The position numbers and the translations under genes are program-made. From Bacteroidota bacterium (GTDB lineage: Bacteria > Bacteroidota > Bacteroidia > B-17B0 > Aurantibacillaceae): a stretch of DNA of 64,000 nt. The stretch spans positions 1-64,000 of the forward strand of contig JAHBTI010000013.1 in NCBI GenBank assembly GCA_019638705.1, given 5' to 3'. Numbering within the stretch: the stretch's first letter is position 1; each line of letters starts with the position of its first letter. Below the pieces are notes generated by a model that saw nothing but the letters and a program-made list of their open reading frames with translations, did not search any database and had not been told where the DNA came from. Positions 1 to 7,926 of this stretch are shown in pieces.

Positions 1-1
1 C

Positions 2-31
2 AGTGTGGTGAAGAAAGTGGTGAAGGAATAA
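2..31 (+). CDS. Possible 3' end of an upstream gene (partial)
   Basis: The frame starting at base 2 reads SVVKKVVKE and then a TAA stop at 29-31. A rho-independent terminator begins about 40 bases later, which is the usual position after a gene end. Frame 1 stays open through the terminator hairpin and is less likely to be coding; frame 3 stops at once. Nothing can be said of the function because only about nine residues are inside the window. Confidence 0.25.
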   Translation, partial: SVVKKVVKE

Positions 32-69
32 AGTTTGTGGGGGTGGACGATTGTCCGTCTTTACACAAC

Positions 70-104
70 AAAAATCCCCACAAGGTAAACTTGCGGGGAT
101 TTTT
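70..104. terminator. Two-way rho-independent terminator
   Basis: The arms AAAATCCCCACAAG and CTTGCGGGGATTTT pair with one mismatch around a short loop. A-rich sequence lies on one side and T-rich on the other. It separates the partial gene entering from the left from the OstA-like gene arriving on the minus strand, so it can serve both. Confidence 0.75.
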
Positions 105-119
105 GGTTGAATGATAGTT

Positions 120-1667
120 TCACTTCAAACGTTTATCCTCCAACTTCTCAGGTTCTCTAAAATGTAATTCCCACCTTGATTTTGGGCGTTTCTCATACTG
201 CCAGTTAAAACCTTTCAGCTTGGCGTTTTCAATATCTAAGCTTTTCATGGGTTCTATGTTTCCCAATGTTTTCGGGCGAAAGGACACGCGCTCAATATCG
301 CCGTTTTTAAACCACATGAAAATTTCGGAACAGTTTGTTTTGTTCATTGCGCCTGCTTTCTTTTTGTTTTTAGGAAAATAAAGAATTTCAGCGTTACCGT
401 TTACAACAACTCGCCGAACAGTATCTTGTACAATAATTCCCGTAATGGTTTTTCCCGACAGTTGATTGAATTTATCGGCGTTTAGCAAACTGTCCACCTG
501 ATTAATCAAAAACGCTTTTTCGTCTAACTTAAAACCTTTCACGCTGTTTTTGCCGATGTCCACTTTTATAATTTTAGACGTGCTTTGCGAGCGGTGTGTC
601 CACAACACAGGTGTACCAAACATTTGCATTAAAGAATCTTTTGTGTTCAGCGAAGCTGAATCGCACACGCCCTGCATATTGCTTTTGAAAATACGCACAT
701 GATGAAAAGCATTTAAAAAATTATCTACCGAATCAATGTCAACGTGATACAAAGTATCGGCAGCGATAAACATGGTATCTTTTTCAATAATGCGGGCGTA
801 AATGGCTTTTTGCGTAACCAAAGCTGTATGTTTTAATTCTTTGTATTCAACAAAATCTCCAAACAAAACAGATTTTTGCGCAGTGTCAATCAAGCGCACA
901 TTTCTATAAGCACGACCAATTTTTTCCGTGCGGTCATACACCAAACTGTCGCCTGTGAGTTTTTGTTCTTTGGTCATCAGCAACGAATTTTTACTGAACT
1001 GTGCTTTTTCTTTGGCAGTATTGTACCAACCGTTTTCACAATAAATATAATCTTCCTTACTTATAATTATGCTTGGTCCCAAAAAATATGCCGTGCGCGA
1101 AACCGTGTTGTAGCGAAGTGTATCGCTGTTCATCTTATATTCTGGATTTGTTAAAACAACATCGTACTGAAAAAATGCTTCTTTTAACCCCGAATAATAA
1201 TGTCCGTTTTTGCTTGTGAGTGTGTTGTCTTTGTTCACTATTTTTCCGCCGTCATAATAATTCGCTATGGAATTTGCCACATCAAAAGTTAAAATATTTG
1301 TGGTGAGCGTCATGTCTTTTTCCACACACTTCACGTTGTTTTGAAGCGTGGCAAGTTTTGTTTTTCCGTCGTAAAATAATTTGTCGCCCGTAACGCGAAT
1401 GCTGTCGCCTTTGGTGATGAGAATGTGTCCCGTAGCGCGCATTTGATTAGTTTCATCGTAAATGTAAGCTGTGTCGCAATGTAGGAGTGTGCCTTCGTGT
1501 TCGCAAATTACATTGCCGCGCAAAACTTTTGCATTGTCTTTTTCTTTGTCATAAGATAAACTTTCGGCGTTTTTAATGTTAATGAGTTTAGCCTCGGATT
1601 TTTTTTGTGCCGAAACCTGAAAGCAAATCAGACAAAGAAAAAATATGTACAGCAATTTTTTAAACAT
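120..1667 (-). CDS. OstA-like (LptA/LptD N-terminal fold) LPS transport protein
   Basis: This 515-residue exported protein starts with a signal peptide (residues 1-20, ending VSAQ). It is then built of beta-jellyroll-like segments with recurring phrases such as VLRGNVICEHEGTLLHCDTA and ATGHILITKGDSIRVTGDKL. That is the pattern of the OstA-like family (Pfam OstA_2) that in Bacteroidota stands in for LptA/LptC-type periplasmic carriers of lipopolysaccharide. It is the last gene of a minus-strand operon that begins with an LptF/G permease, and its start overlaps the GT2 stop by eight bases. Both facts support a role in LPS export. The C-terminal third, ending in a basic tail, shows no further domain I recognise. 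Confidence 0.85.
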   Translation of the reverse strand: MFKKLLYIFFLCLICFQVSAQKKSEAKLINIKNAESLSYDKEKDNAKVLRGNVICEHEGTLLHCDTAYIYDETNQMRATGHILITKGDSIRVTGDKLFYDGKTKLATLQNNVKCVEKDMTLTTNILTFDVANSIANYYDGGKIVNKDNTLTSKNGHYYSGLKEAFFQYDVVLTNPEYKMNSDTLRYNTVSRTAYFLGPSIIISKEDYIYCENGWYNTAKEKAQFSKNSLLMTKEQKLTGDSLVYDRTEKIGRAYRNVRLIDTAQKSVLFGDFVEYKELKHTALVTQKAIYARIIEKDTMFIAADTLYHVDIDSVDNFLNAFHHVRIFKSNMQGVCDSASLNTKDSLMQMFGTPVLWTHRSQSTSKIIKVDIGKNSVKGFKLDEKAFLINQVDSLLNADKFNQLSGKTITGIIVQDTVRRVVVNGNAEILYFPKNKKKAGAMNKTNCSEIFMWFKNGDIERVSFRPKTLGNIEPMKSLDIENAKLKGFNWQYEKRPKSRWELHFREPEKLEDKRLK

Positions 1668-2826
1668 TTCTTTTCACGGGTTGCCACACATTGCTTTTAA
1701 TACCTTGCGTAAATTTTATAAAACCTTCCAACAAAGCAAAATTCATTAAATAAAAATGACTGATAAATTTCAACGCTGAACTTTTAAACTTGAACAAATA
1801 ATCCAAAGCGGGAAATAAAAATCCGATGAGTTGAATTAGGAAAATCCAAAAGAAATTTCCGCCAAAAATCAGTAAACACAAGGAAGACAGAAAGCACAGA
1901 ATTAGCAAAAACGGGGTGAACCAACGCAACACTTTATGCGACCAAAATGCAAATCCCACAGGTTTAAAAAACTGAAACAAAAAGGTTTTGAAGAAAAACA
2001 GGTTTTGGAAATTTCCCGATGAAATGCGCACTTTTCTTTTGTACTCGCCCGAAGTGCTGCTTGGCACATCTTCCAAACATTCGGCTTTTTGATTAAACAA
2101 CACAAATTTATTTTGCTTCAACACTTGCAGCGTAAGAAAAAAATCGTCCACAATAAAATTGCCCGGCACTTGGCTGAACAAATTATTTCTAATGGCGTAA
2201 CAGCCTCCCTCCGCGCCCATTACCAAATTAAACGCATTGCTTTCCCCTGATTTTATGCGGTTTTCAATAGACAAATATTTTTTTTCCTGAAAAGCAATTC
2301 CTTCATTGGTTAAAGATTCTTTAATGATATTTCCCGCCACAATGCCCACTCTTTCGTCTTTAAAGTTTTTCACCAATTCAAAAATAGTTTGAGGTTTAAA
2401 AATCACATTGGCATCGGTCATAATTAAAATGTCGTGTTCACCTAAAGTTTGCAAATGATTGACAATCCCGATTTTTCCTGTTCTCCCTTGAAATTTTATG
2501 AGTTGTAAATTTTGAAATTCGTTTTTCAAATTTTCAACAATTTCTTCGGTTTTGTCGGTAGAAGCATCAGAGCCTACATACACCTTTATTTTCTCTAAAG
2601 GATATGTTGTTTTGAACACAGATAAAATTTTTTCTTTGATTACTTTTTCTTCGTTGTATGCTGCAATCAGTACAGCCACTTCGGGTACTTTGTCTTCTAA
2701 TGAAAATTCAGCAACTTTTGTTTTTGCTTTCGGAAATAAAAACATCATACACAAAGGATAGAGCAAATAGGTGTGCAAAATGAGCAGCAAAGCCGCGCAG
2801 AATATGAAGTGAAAAAGATTATACAT
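1660..2826 (-). CDS. Membrane-bound family 2 glycosyltransferase
   Basis: The 388-residue protein has an N-terminal membrane helix (residues 4-26), a GT-A catalytic domain (about 48-280) and about four C-terminal helices (from about 300). Visible GT2 elements are AVLIAAYNEE at the start of the fold, TDAN as the metal-binding DxD-like motif, VDDFF as the acidic acceptor motif and RKVR downstream. This layout is that of processive or lipid-linked sugar transferases related to hyaluronan and cellulose synthases, with catalysis on the cytoplasmic face. It lies in an operon with LPS transport genes, so it may build a surface polysaccharide or LPS sugar. The sugar donor cannot be told from the sequence. 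Confidence 0.88.
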   Translation of the reverse strand: MYNLFHFIFCAALLLILHTYLLYPLCMMFLFPKAKTKVAEFSLEDKVPEVAVLIAAYNEEKVIKEKILSVFKTTYPLEKIKVYVGSDASTDKTEEIVENLKNEFQNLQLIKFQGRTGKIGIVNHLQTLGEHDILIMTDANVIFKPQTIFELVKNFKDERVGIVAGNIIKESLTNEGIAFQEKKYLSIENRIKSGESNAFNLVMGAEGGCYAIRNNLFSQVPGNFIVDDFFLTLQVLKQNKFVLFNQKAECLEDVPSSTSGEYKRKVRISSGNFQNLFFFKTFLFQFFKPVGFAFWSHKVLRWFTPFLLILCFLSSLCLLIFGGNFFWIFLIQLIGFLFPALDYLFKFKSSALKFISHFYLMNFALLEGFIKFTQGIKSNVWQPVKRNV

Positions 2827-2846
2827 ATTTCATATAAGCCGCAGAT

Positions 2847-3284
2847 TTACTTTTTATACAATTGCTGTTTAATTTCTTGAGTGGTAACACAAATGTGATA
2901 GCCTTTCTTTTCAAGTCCGCCAACCAATTTATTGTCTAACGTCCATATTTTGTGTTTGGTATGCAAATGCAGGGCTACGAAATAAGTGTCTTCTTCGTCA
3001 ATATCTTTCACAATTTCGTAGGCTTCAAAAATTTTCTTTTTTGGAATATCGTTCAGGTTGATAACTTTTATTCTTTCTGCTAAAAACTCATATTCTTTTG
3101 TAAGTTCTGTGTTGCTTAATTCGGCTTGTTTTTTAATTTCATTCCAATGCTCTTTTATTTCACTAAGCATAAAATCGGGCGCGAGAAATTGCAACTTGCT
3201 TTTGGCTTTAAAAATTTGAGCAATTGTTCCTTCGGGACGAATGAGTGCGCTAAAGATGACGTTGCTATCGGTAATTATTATCAT
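2847..3284 (-). CDS. PIN-domain protein, probable toxin ribonuclease
   Basis: The protein has 145 residues, typical for a PIN toxin. The start IIITDSNVIFSALI carries the first acidic residue (D6) of the PIN nuclease site. Further acidic residues are in the DIDEEDTYFVALHLHT stretch, and LDNKLVGGLEKKG matches the last part of the fold. It overlaps the small gene upstream by 20 bases, the usual antitoxin-toxin coupling. PIN toxins of VapC type cleave RNA, often initiator tRNA, but the target here is unknown. Its position inside an envelope glycosyltransferase operon is unusual. Confidence 0.8.
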   Translation of the reverse strand: MIIITDSNVIFSALIRPEGTIAQIFKAKSKLQFLAPDFMLSEIKEHWNEIKKQAELSNTELTKEYEFLAERIKVINLNDIPKKKIFEAYEIVKDIDEEDTYFVALHLHTKHKIWTLDNKLVGGLEKKGYHICVTTQEIKQQLYKK

Positions 3285-3492
3285 CTAAAACGGGTTTGAT
3301 GAATTTTTTGTGCAACGATTTATTTACCTTTTTTGAAAGCTCAAATATAGCTTTGTCTTTTCTTGTTTTTTTGCCTACGGCTTCACTTACCGTGTCAGCG
3401 GTGCGCAACAATTTAATACCTATTTTATTGGCAATGTCAATCAGCAAATCAATGTCTTTTTCTGTTCCGCTTTTTATAATTAAAGTCCCCAT
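3265..3492 (-). CDS. Small protein, probable antitoxin of the PIN pair
   Basis: This is a short lysine-rich protein of about 75 residues beginning MGTLIIKSGTEKDIDLLID. A start eight codons further upstream (3516) is possible but puts an awkward extension before the conserved-looking beginning. The LLIDIANKIGIKLLRT stretch is predicted helical and resembles small Bacteroidota antitoxin-type proteins found before PIN genes. No DNA-binding motif is certain. The pairing with the PIN gene (20-base overlap, same strand) is the main evidence for its role. Confidence 0.6.
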   Translation of the reverse strand: MGTLIIKSGTEKDIDLLIDIANKIGIKLLRTADTVSEAVGKKTRKDKAIFELSKKVNKSLHKKFIKPVLDDNNYR

Positions 3493-3521
3493 TTTTAGCG
3501 TTTTTAAGATATACAAAGATA

Positions 3522-4721
3522 CTACTTTAAACCTTGTAAAAAATTCACCAACGCCGAAACCACCGATAAATTGTCAAATTCTTTCATGGCAAATTCGGCT
3601 GCGTTTTGTTCTAAATTTTTTCGTTTGTCAGAGTTTTGCAAAAGAGAAATAACACTTCGTGCAAAGCTTTCTGCTGTGTCGGCAATTAAAATATTTTTTT
3701 CGTGGGTGTAGCCAATGCCTTCCGCGCCAATGGTAGTGCTTACAATGGCTTTGCCGTAACTCATTCCCTCAATAATTTTTATCCTTAATCCGCTGCCCGA
3801 CCAAAGCGGCACAATCATAATTTCGTGTTGCTGATAAAATGCTTTTCCGTTCTCTACGTTTTCAATGATTTCCACATTGGGTTTGTTGAGATGAAAAAAA
3901 TGCGGTGGCATTCCTCGTCCTGCAACAATTAATTTTGCTTCGGGAACAGTTTTGTGTACGGCTTTCCAGCAGTTTTCTACAAACCAAGTAATGGCTTCCT
4001 GATTTGGCAACCAATCCATTGAACCGAAATAAAAAATGGTTTTTGTTTTGTCGGGCACGTTTAATTTTGTTTGATACTGTTTTACATCAACGCCTGTAAT
4101 GCAGGTAAACACAGGTTTTTTGCAACCGAGTTTTTTCAATTCTTCTTCGTCACTTTTGCTGATTGTAACAACCGCGTCCACTTTTGAAACAACCGACAAT
4201 TCAAAACGTTTCAGTCTTCGGTTTTGCAAAGCGAGGTAAATTTTTTTCGGACTTAGTGTTTCTCTTGCAATATGTCTGTTCCAAATAAAATGTTCAATGT
4301 TATGAGCACGCAACACAATTTTGGCGGTGCTGTGTTTCTTTATGGCATTGATGTAAACGCCCATAAACAAACCTTCCAACTGAATAATGTCAAATTTATT
4401 TTGCTGAAGAATTTCAATCAAAACATTTTCAAATTCTTTAAAATAAAAACGCGAAACAAAATAGGATTGGGTTGAAAATAAATTTAAAAATGCGCCCAAC
4501 GTGTAAGTGTTGGTGTTTCTGTAAACCGAACGGTAATGCGTTTTTTGCTTAAACTCTTCGGAAACTTCACTATCGGGTTTAAAATGTTTTTTTGTGTTTA
4601 TGGTGAGCAAATACAAATCAACATTGTTTGCAATAAAACCCTTTGCCATATTATAAATAGCGATGCTGCTGCCGTCGTTGGCAGGAAAAGGAGCTTTGTT
4701 ACATAGTTGCAAAATTTTCAT
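3522..4721 (-). CDS. Family 4 glycosyltransferase (group 1)
   Basis: This is a GT-B fold transferase of about 399 residues. The N-terminal half opens with MKILQLCNKAPFPANDGSS, the usual start of GT4 enzymes that bind the acceptor. The C-terminal half has IFYFGSMDWLPNQEA, then a nucleotide-sugar site region GSGLRIKIIEGMSYGKAIVS with the E-x7-E-type element. The ATG lies in a TGATG junction with the permease stop, indicating translational coupling. Together with the neighbouring GT2 and LPS transport genes it probably acts in LPS or capsule assembly. The donor sugar is unknown. Confidence 0.88.
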   Translation of the reverse strand: MKILQLCNKAPFPANDGSSIAIYNMAKGFIANNVDLYLLTINTKKHFKPDSEVSEEFKQKTHYRSVYRNTNTYTLGAFLNLFSTQSYFVSRFYFKEFENVLIEILQQNKFDIIQLEGLFMGVYINAIKKHSTAKIVLRAHNIEHFIWNRHIARETLSPKKIYLALQNRRLKRFELSVVSKVDAVVTISKSDEEELKKLGCKKPVFTCITGVDVKQYQTKLNVPDKTKTIFYFGSMDWLPNQEAITWFVENCWKAVHKTVPEAKLIVAGRGMPPHFFHLNKPNVEIIENVENGKAFYQQHEIMIVPLWSGSGLRIKIIEGMSYGKAIVSTTIGAEGIGYTHEKNILIADTAESFARSVISLLQNSDKRKNLEQNAAEFAMKEFDNLSVVSALVNFLQGLK

Positions 4722-6148
4722 CACGCCGTTTTTTTCTTTTTAAATAATTTTTCAAACCAAATGTAGTAAGCCGTTAAATCAAACATGGCAGAATCGTGCG
4801 CTGCTTTGTAAGTTAAAAAAACACTAATGGGTAAAAAAATAACCAACGGCAGCCATAAGGCTGCAAGCGGCTGCAACGTGCCATCATACGCCATACTCAT
4901 AAAAAGTTCGGTTAAAATGTAGTACGCAAGAAAAAACAATACCGAAATAACCACAGGCAAACCCAAACCGCCTTTTTTAATAATTGCACCTAAGGGCGCA
5001 CCTATAAAAAATAAAATAATGCAGGCAAAACACACCACAATTTTTTTATGCCACTCCACCAGGTAGCCTCTCAGCGTGTGATGTTCGTTTTCAATACTTT
5101 GATGAAAACTATCCACATTGCCCGAAGCCGCGCGGGCAATGGTGAGGGCGTTTTGTATGGCTTGCGAAAACTGTGTGGAATTTAAACTGTCGTATAACAG
5201 GTGAATGTTTGTTTGCGGAAATGCAGGCTCACGTTTTAAAGTGCTTGCCGTGCGCGAATAAAAAAATTCGGCAGATTGTGTATTCAAATTGTCCATTCTT
5301 CGCCTTTGCACAAGCAGGGTAGAATCTATAACCGAATCCAATTGCCAAATATTCAGCATTTCTTCATGTCCTTTAAATAATTCTTCTTTGGTGCGGTTAA
5401 ATTTAAACCCTGATACATCAATGCTTACCTGCAATTGTTTAAAATTGAGCTGTGATAAAGGTTTGCGCGTGGCGGAGCGTTTGCTGTCAAACAACTCTTC
5501 GTAACGGTTTCCGTCCTGCAGAATCAAAATCAAATCGTTTGAGTCTGCCGATTGCGTATGCCTGCCGCTTTTGGCGTAAAGCTGAATGATGTTTCCTTTG
5601 CGGGCGGTGTGGTCGTATATGTAAATGTCTTTAAGCGTGTCTTTGTTTGCCGATTTTTTTCCTATCCGCAACGAATAATTTTCAATTTTGTCGTAAAAAA
5701 TGCCTTCTTTCAAAGCAAAGGTCGGTTTCTTTTGGCGAATGTCGTACAACAGCGATTGCGATTTTAAATGCACCACAGGCAAAATGTAATTATTGAATAA
5801 AAACGTAATGCCCGCCAAAACCAAAATAAATCCAAAAGCAGGTTTTATAATTCTGAACAGGGAAAGTCCGGCAGATTTCATGGCTGCCAGTTCGTAATGT
5901 TCCGCCAAATTTCCGAAACTCATAATGGAAGCCAACAGCACTGCTAAAGGAATACATTGCGGAATTATGGCAACCCAGGCATACACAAACAGTTTTACCA
6001 AATCAACGGTACGCAAACCTTTGCCAAGCAAATCGTCCAGATAAGTAATAACAATTTGCACCAAAAAAAACAAAAACACGCTAATCAGCAAAGTAGCTAT
6101 AAACGGGGGCAGAAAAGACTTGAGCGTGAGTGTGTGTAATTTTTTCAC
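4721..6148 (-). CDS. LptF/LptG family permease of the LPS exporter
   Basis: The 475-residue protein has the YjgP/YjgQ layout: three N-terminal membrane helices (about residues 12-35, 50-75, 98-120), a periplasmic beta-jellyroll (about 130-350) and three C-terminal helices (about 370-460). The N-terminal phrase LHTLTLKSFLPPFIATLLISVFLF and the GNLAEHYELAAMKSAGLSLFRI coupling loop (an LptB contact in the known complex) are typical. Only one such permease is seen here, so its partner must be elsewhere. It is the first gene of the minus-strand operon, and the intergenic space to the divergent GT2 at 6234 should hold the promoter. Confidence 0.88.
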   Translation of the reverse strand: MKKLHTLTLKSFLPPFIATLLISVFLFFLVQIVITYLDDLLGKGLRTVDLVKLFVYAWVAIIPQCIPLAVLLASIMSFGNLAEHYELAAMKSAGLSLFRIIKPAFGFILVLAGITFLFNNYILPVVHLKSQSLLYDIRQKKPTFALKEGIFYDKIENYSLRIGKKSANKDTLKDIYIYDHTARKGNIIQLYAKSGRHTQSADSNDLILILQDGNRYEELFDSKRSATRKPLSQLNFKQLQVSIDVSGFKFNRTKEELFKGHEEMLNIWQLDSVIDSTLLVQRRRMDNLNTQSAEFFYSRTASTLKREPAFPQTNIHLLYDSLNSTQFSQAIQNALTIARAASGNVDSFHQSIENEHHTLRGYLVEWHKKIVVCFACIILFFIGAPLGAIIKKGGLGLPVVISVLFFLAYYILTELFMSMAYDGTLQPLAALWLPLVIFLPISVFLTYKAAHDSAMFDLTAYYIWFEKLFKKKKTA

Positions 6149-6233
6149 AAATAAATTTGAGCCATAAAAGTACGTTTATTTGCGTATTTTTAGCGAGTTT
6201 ATTAATCAAATCTTTGTTATTTTTACGCGCTTT

Positions 6234-6980
6234 ATGATTAACGGAAAAAAAATAGTAGTGGTGCTTCCCGCATACAACGCCGCTTTAACTTTGAAAAAAA
6301 CTTACGATGAAATTCCTTTTGACATTGTGGACGATGTAGTGCTGGTGGACGACCACAGTAAAGACAACACTTCGGAAATTGCCAAACAAATCGGCATTAA
6401 ACACGTTATTCGTCACGAAAAAAACAAAGGCTACGGCGGAAACCAAAAAACCTGCTACGATACTGCCATGAATTTAGGCGCAGATATTGTGGTAATGCTT
6501 CACCCCGATTATCAGTACACACCAAAACTCATTCAGAGTTTAACGTATTTAATTGCAAACGATTTGTATCCTGTTGCTTTTGGTTCGCGCATACTTGGCA
6601 AAGGTGCGCTGAAAGGCGGAATGCCGATGTACAAATACATTTTTAACCGTATGCTTACCTTTTCGCAAAATGTTTTAATCGGGCAAAAATTATCGGAATA
6701 TCACACAGGTTATCGTGCTTTTTCAAAAGAGGTAATTCAAAAAATAAATTATCATGCCAATTCCGATGATTTTGTATTTGACAACCAAATGATTTCTCAG
6801 ATTTTTTATGCAGGTTTTGACATTGCCGAAGTTACCTGCCCCACAAAATATTTCCCCGAAGCAAGTTCTATCAATTTCCGCCGCAGCATGAAATACGGCT
6901 TGGGCGTATTGGGAACTTCGTTTACGCATTTCTTTAACCGAATCGGCTTGGTAAAATCAGAAATTTATAAAACAAAATAA
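6234..6980 (+). CDS. Soluble family 2 glycosyltransferase (dolichyl-phosphate mannosyltransferase-like)
   Basis: I place the start at the ATG that gives MINGKKIVVVLPAYNAALT, because the 18 residues upstream do not fit the family. The protein is about 248 residues. The GT-A fold shows VVLPAYNAA, VVLVDDHSKDNT (nucleotide-binding acidic pair), GYGGNQKT and MLHPDYQY in the place of the DxD motif. The HTGYRAFSKEV segment is typical of DPM1-like bacterial enzymes. There are no clear C-terminal membrane helices. It probably transfers a sugar to a lipid carrier or glycan at the inner membrane; donor and acceptor cannot be read from sequence. Confidence 0.85.
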   Translation: MINGKKIVVVLPAYNAALTLKKTYDEIPFDIVDDVVLVDDHSKDNTSEIAKQIGIKHVIRHEKNKGYGGNQKTCYDTAMNLGADIVVMLHPDYQYTPKLIQSLTYLIANDLYPVAFGSRILGKGALKGGMPMYKYIFNRMLTFSQNVLIGQKLSEYHTGYRAFSKEVIQKINYHANSDDFVFDNQMISQIFYAGFDIAEVTCPTKYFPEASSINFRRSMKYGLGVLGTSFTHFFNRIGLVKSEIYKTK

Positions 6981-6984
6981 AATC

Positions 6985-7677
6985 ATGGCAGTTTACCGTT
7001 TTAAAGTTTCTTACGAAGAAAATGACGATGTGTTCAGAGACATTGAAATTAAATCTTCTCAAACCTTTGAAAACTTTCATGTCATTATTCAAGACGCATT
7101 TAAGTTTGATGCAAAACACGCCGCTTCGTTTTTTGTGAGTGATGATTACTGGCGTAAAAATCAGGAAATAACCCTGCGCAAAGAAGATTTGCCACTTGAC
7201 GAAGATGAAATCCGCAAAAAAGTAGAACCGAAAAAATTAATGGCGGAAACTAAAATTGCCAAATACATTGAGCAGCCTCACCAGCGTTTTGTATATGTGT
7301 TTGACCCCAATGTGCAATGGACATTTTTAATTGAAATGATAAAAATTACGGCAACCGAAAGCCCGAAAATTGTTTATCCCTTTATTGTAAAAAGCGTGGG
7401 CAAAGCTCCGAAACAATACAAACAACTGAAACCAAAAGACGAATTAAATCCCGAAATGGCGTTGGCAGGTTTGCTGATGAAAAAAGATGAAGAAGACGAT
7501 ATTGAAGACGATGAAATTTACAAATCGTTGCACACAGGCGAAGAAGCTGTGGAAGAAGACGACTTAAACCATCTTGAAGGTGAAGAAGGCGAAGAGGAAA
7601 GTGAAGACGGTGAAAACTTGGAAGAAAGCGAAGACAACGAAGATTACGGTTTTGAAGAGAGAGATGAAGAGTATTAA
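6985..7677 (+). CDS. pRiA4b ORF-3-like protein with acidic tail
   Basis: The first 130 residues (MAVYRFKVSYEENDDVFRDI, later DAFKFDAKHAASFFVSDDYW) fit the plasmid pRiA4b ORF-3-like family (Pfam PRiA4_ORF3), a small beta-rich fold also found near transposons and in chromosomal genes of unknown role. From about residue 160 to the end the protein is almost wholly Asp, Glu and small residues, an extremely acidic tail of about 65 residues. It starts four bases after the GT2 stop and ends at a strong terminator, so the two genes are probably co-transcribed. The tail could bind basic partners or metal ions, but this is a guess. Confidence 0.75.
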   Translation: MAVYRFKVSYEENDDVFRDIEIKSSQTFENFHVIIQDAFKFDAKHAASFFVSDDYWRKNQEITLRKEDLPLDEDEIRKKVEPKKLMAETKIAKYIEQPHQRFVYVFDPNVQWTFLIEMIKITATESPKIVYPFIVKSVGKAPKQYKQLKPKDELNPEMALAGLLMKKDEEDDIEDDEIYKSLHTGEEAVEEDDLNHLEGEEGEEESEDGENLEESEDNEDYGFEERDEEY

Positions 7678-7683
7678 AAAACC

Positions 7684-7718
7684 AAAGCCGCGAAACTTAT
7701 TTCGCGGCTTTTTCTTTT
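7684..7718 (+). terminator. Rho-independent terminator after the pRiA4b-like gene
   Basis: AAAGCCGCGAA and TTCGCGGCTTT pair perfectly around the loop ACTTAT and are followed by TTCTTTT. It starts seven bases after the stop codon. Confidence 0.9.
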
Positions 7719-7850
7719 ACAAATTTGCACCTCAACACGCAAATTTTTTTCAGCAAATTTTTTCATAAAAAACCTATTTAGAATTATTATAAATTACCAA
7801 ATGCGTTAAAATCTTTAAAGATTTTCTACTCTCTGTGTTAATTCTTCTGT

Positions 7851-7858
7851 TAAATTTG
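7851..7858 (+). promoter_or_regulatory. Candidate -7 box of the act-cox operon
   Basis: TAAATTTG matches the Bacteroidota -7 consensus TAnnTTTG. It lies 69 bases before the actA start, in the only long gap before the operon. No clean TTTG -33 box is seen at the usual 19-21 base distance, so the call rests on the -7 box alone. Confidence 0.4.
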
Positions 7859-7926
7859 CCTCCGTTTTATGTCATTGTTTTGTCATAATTAAAACAAAGG
7901 AGCGGATTAAAATTTTCTCATTTTAT

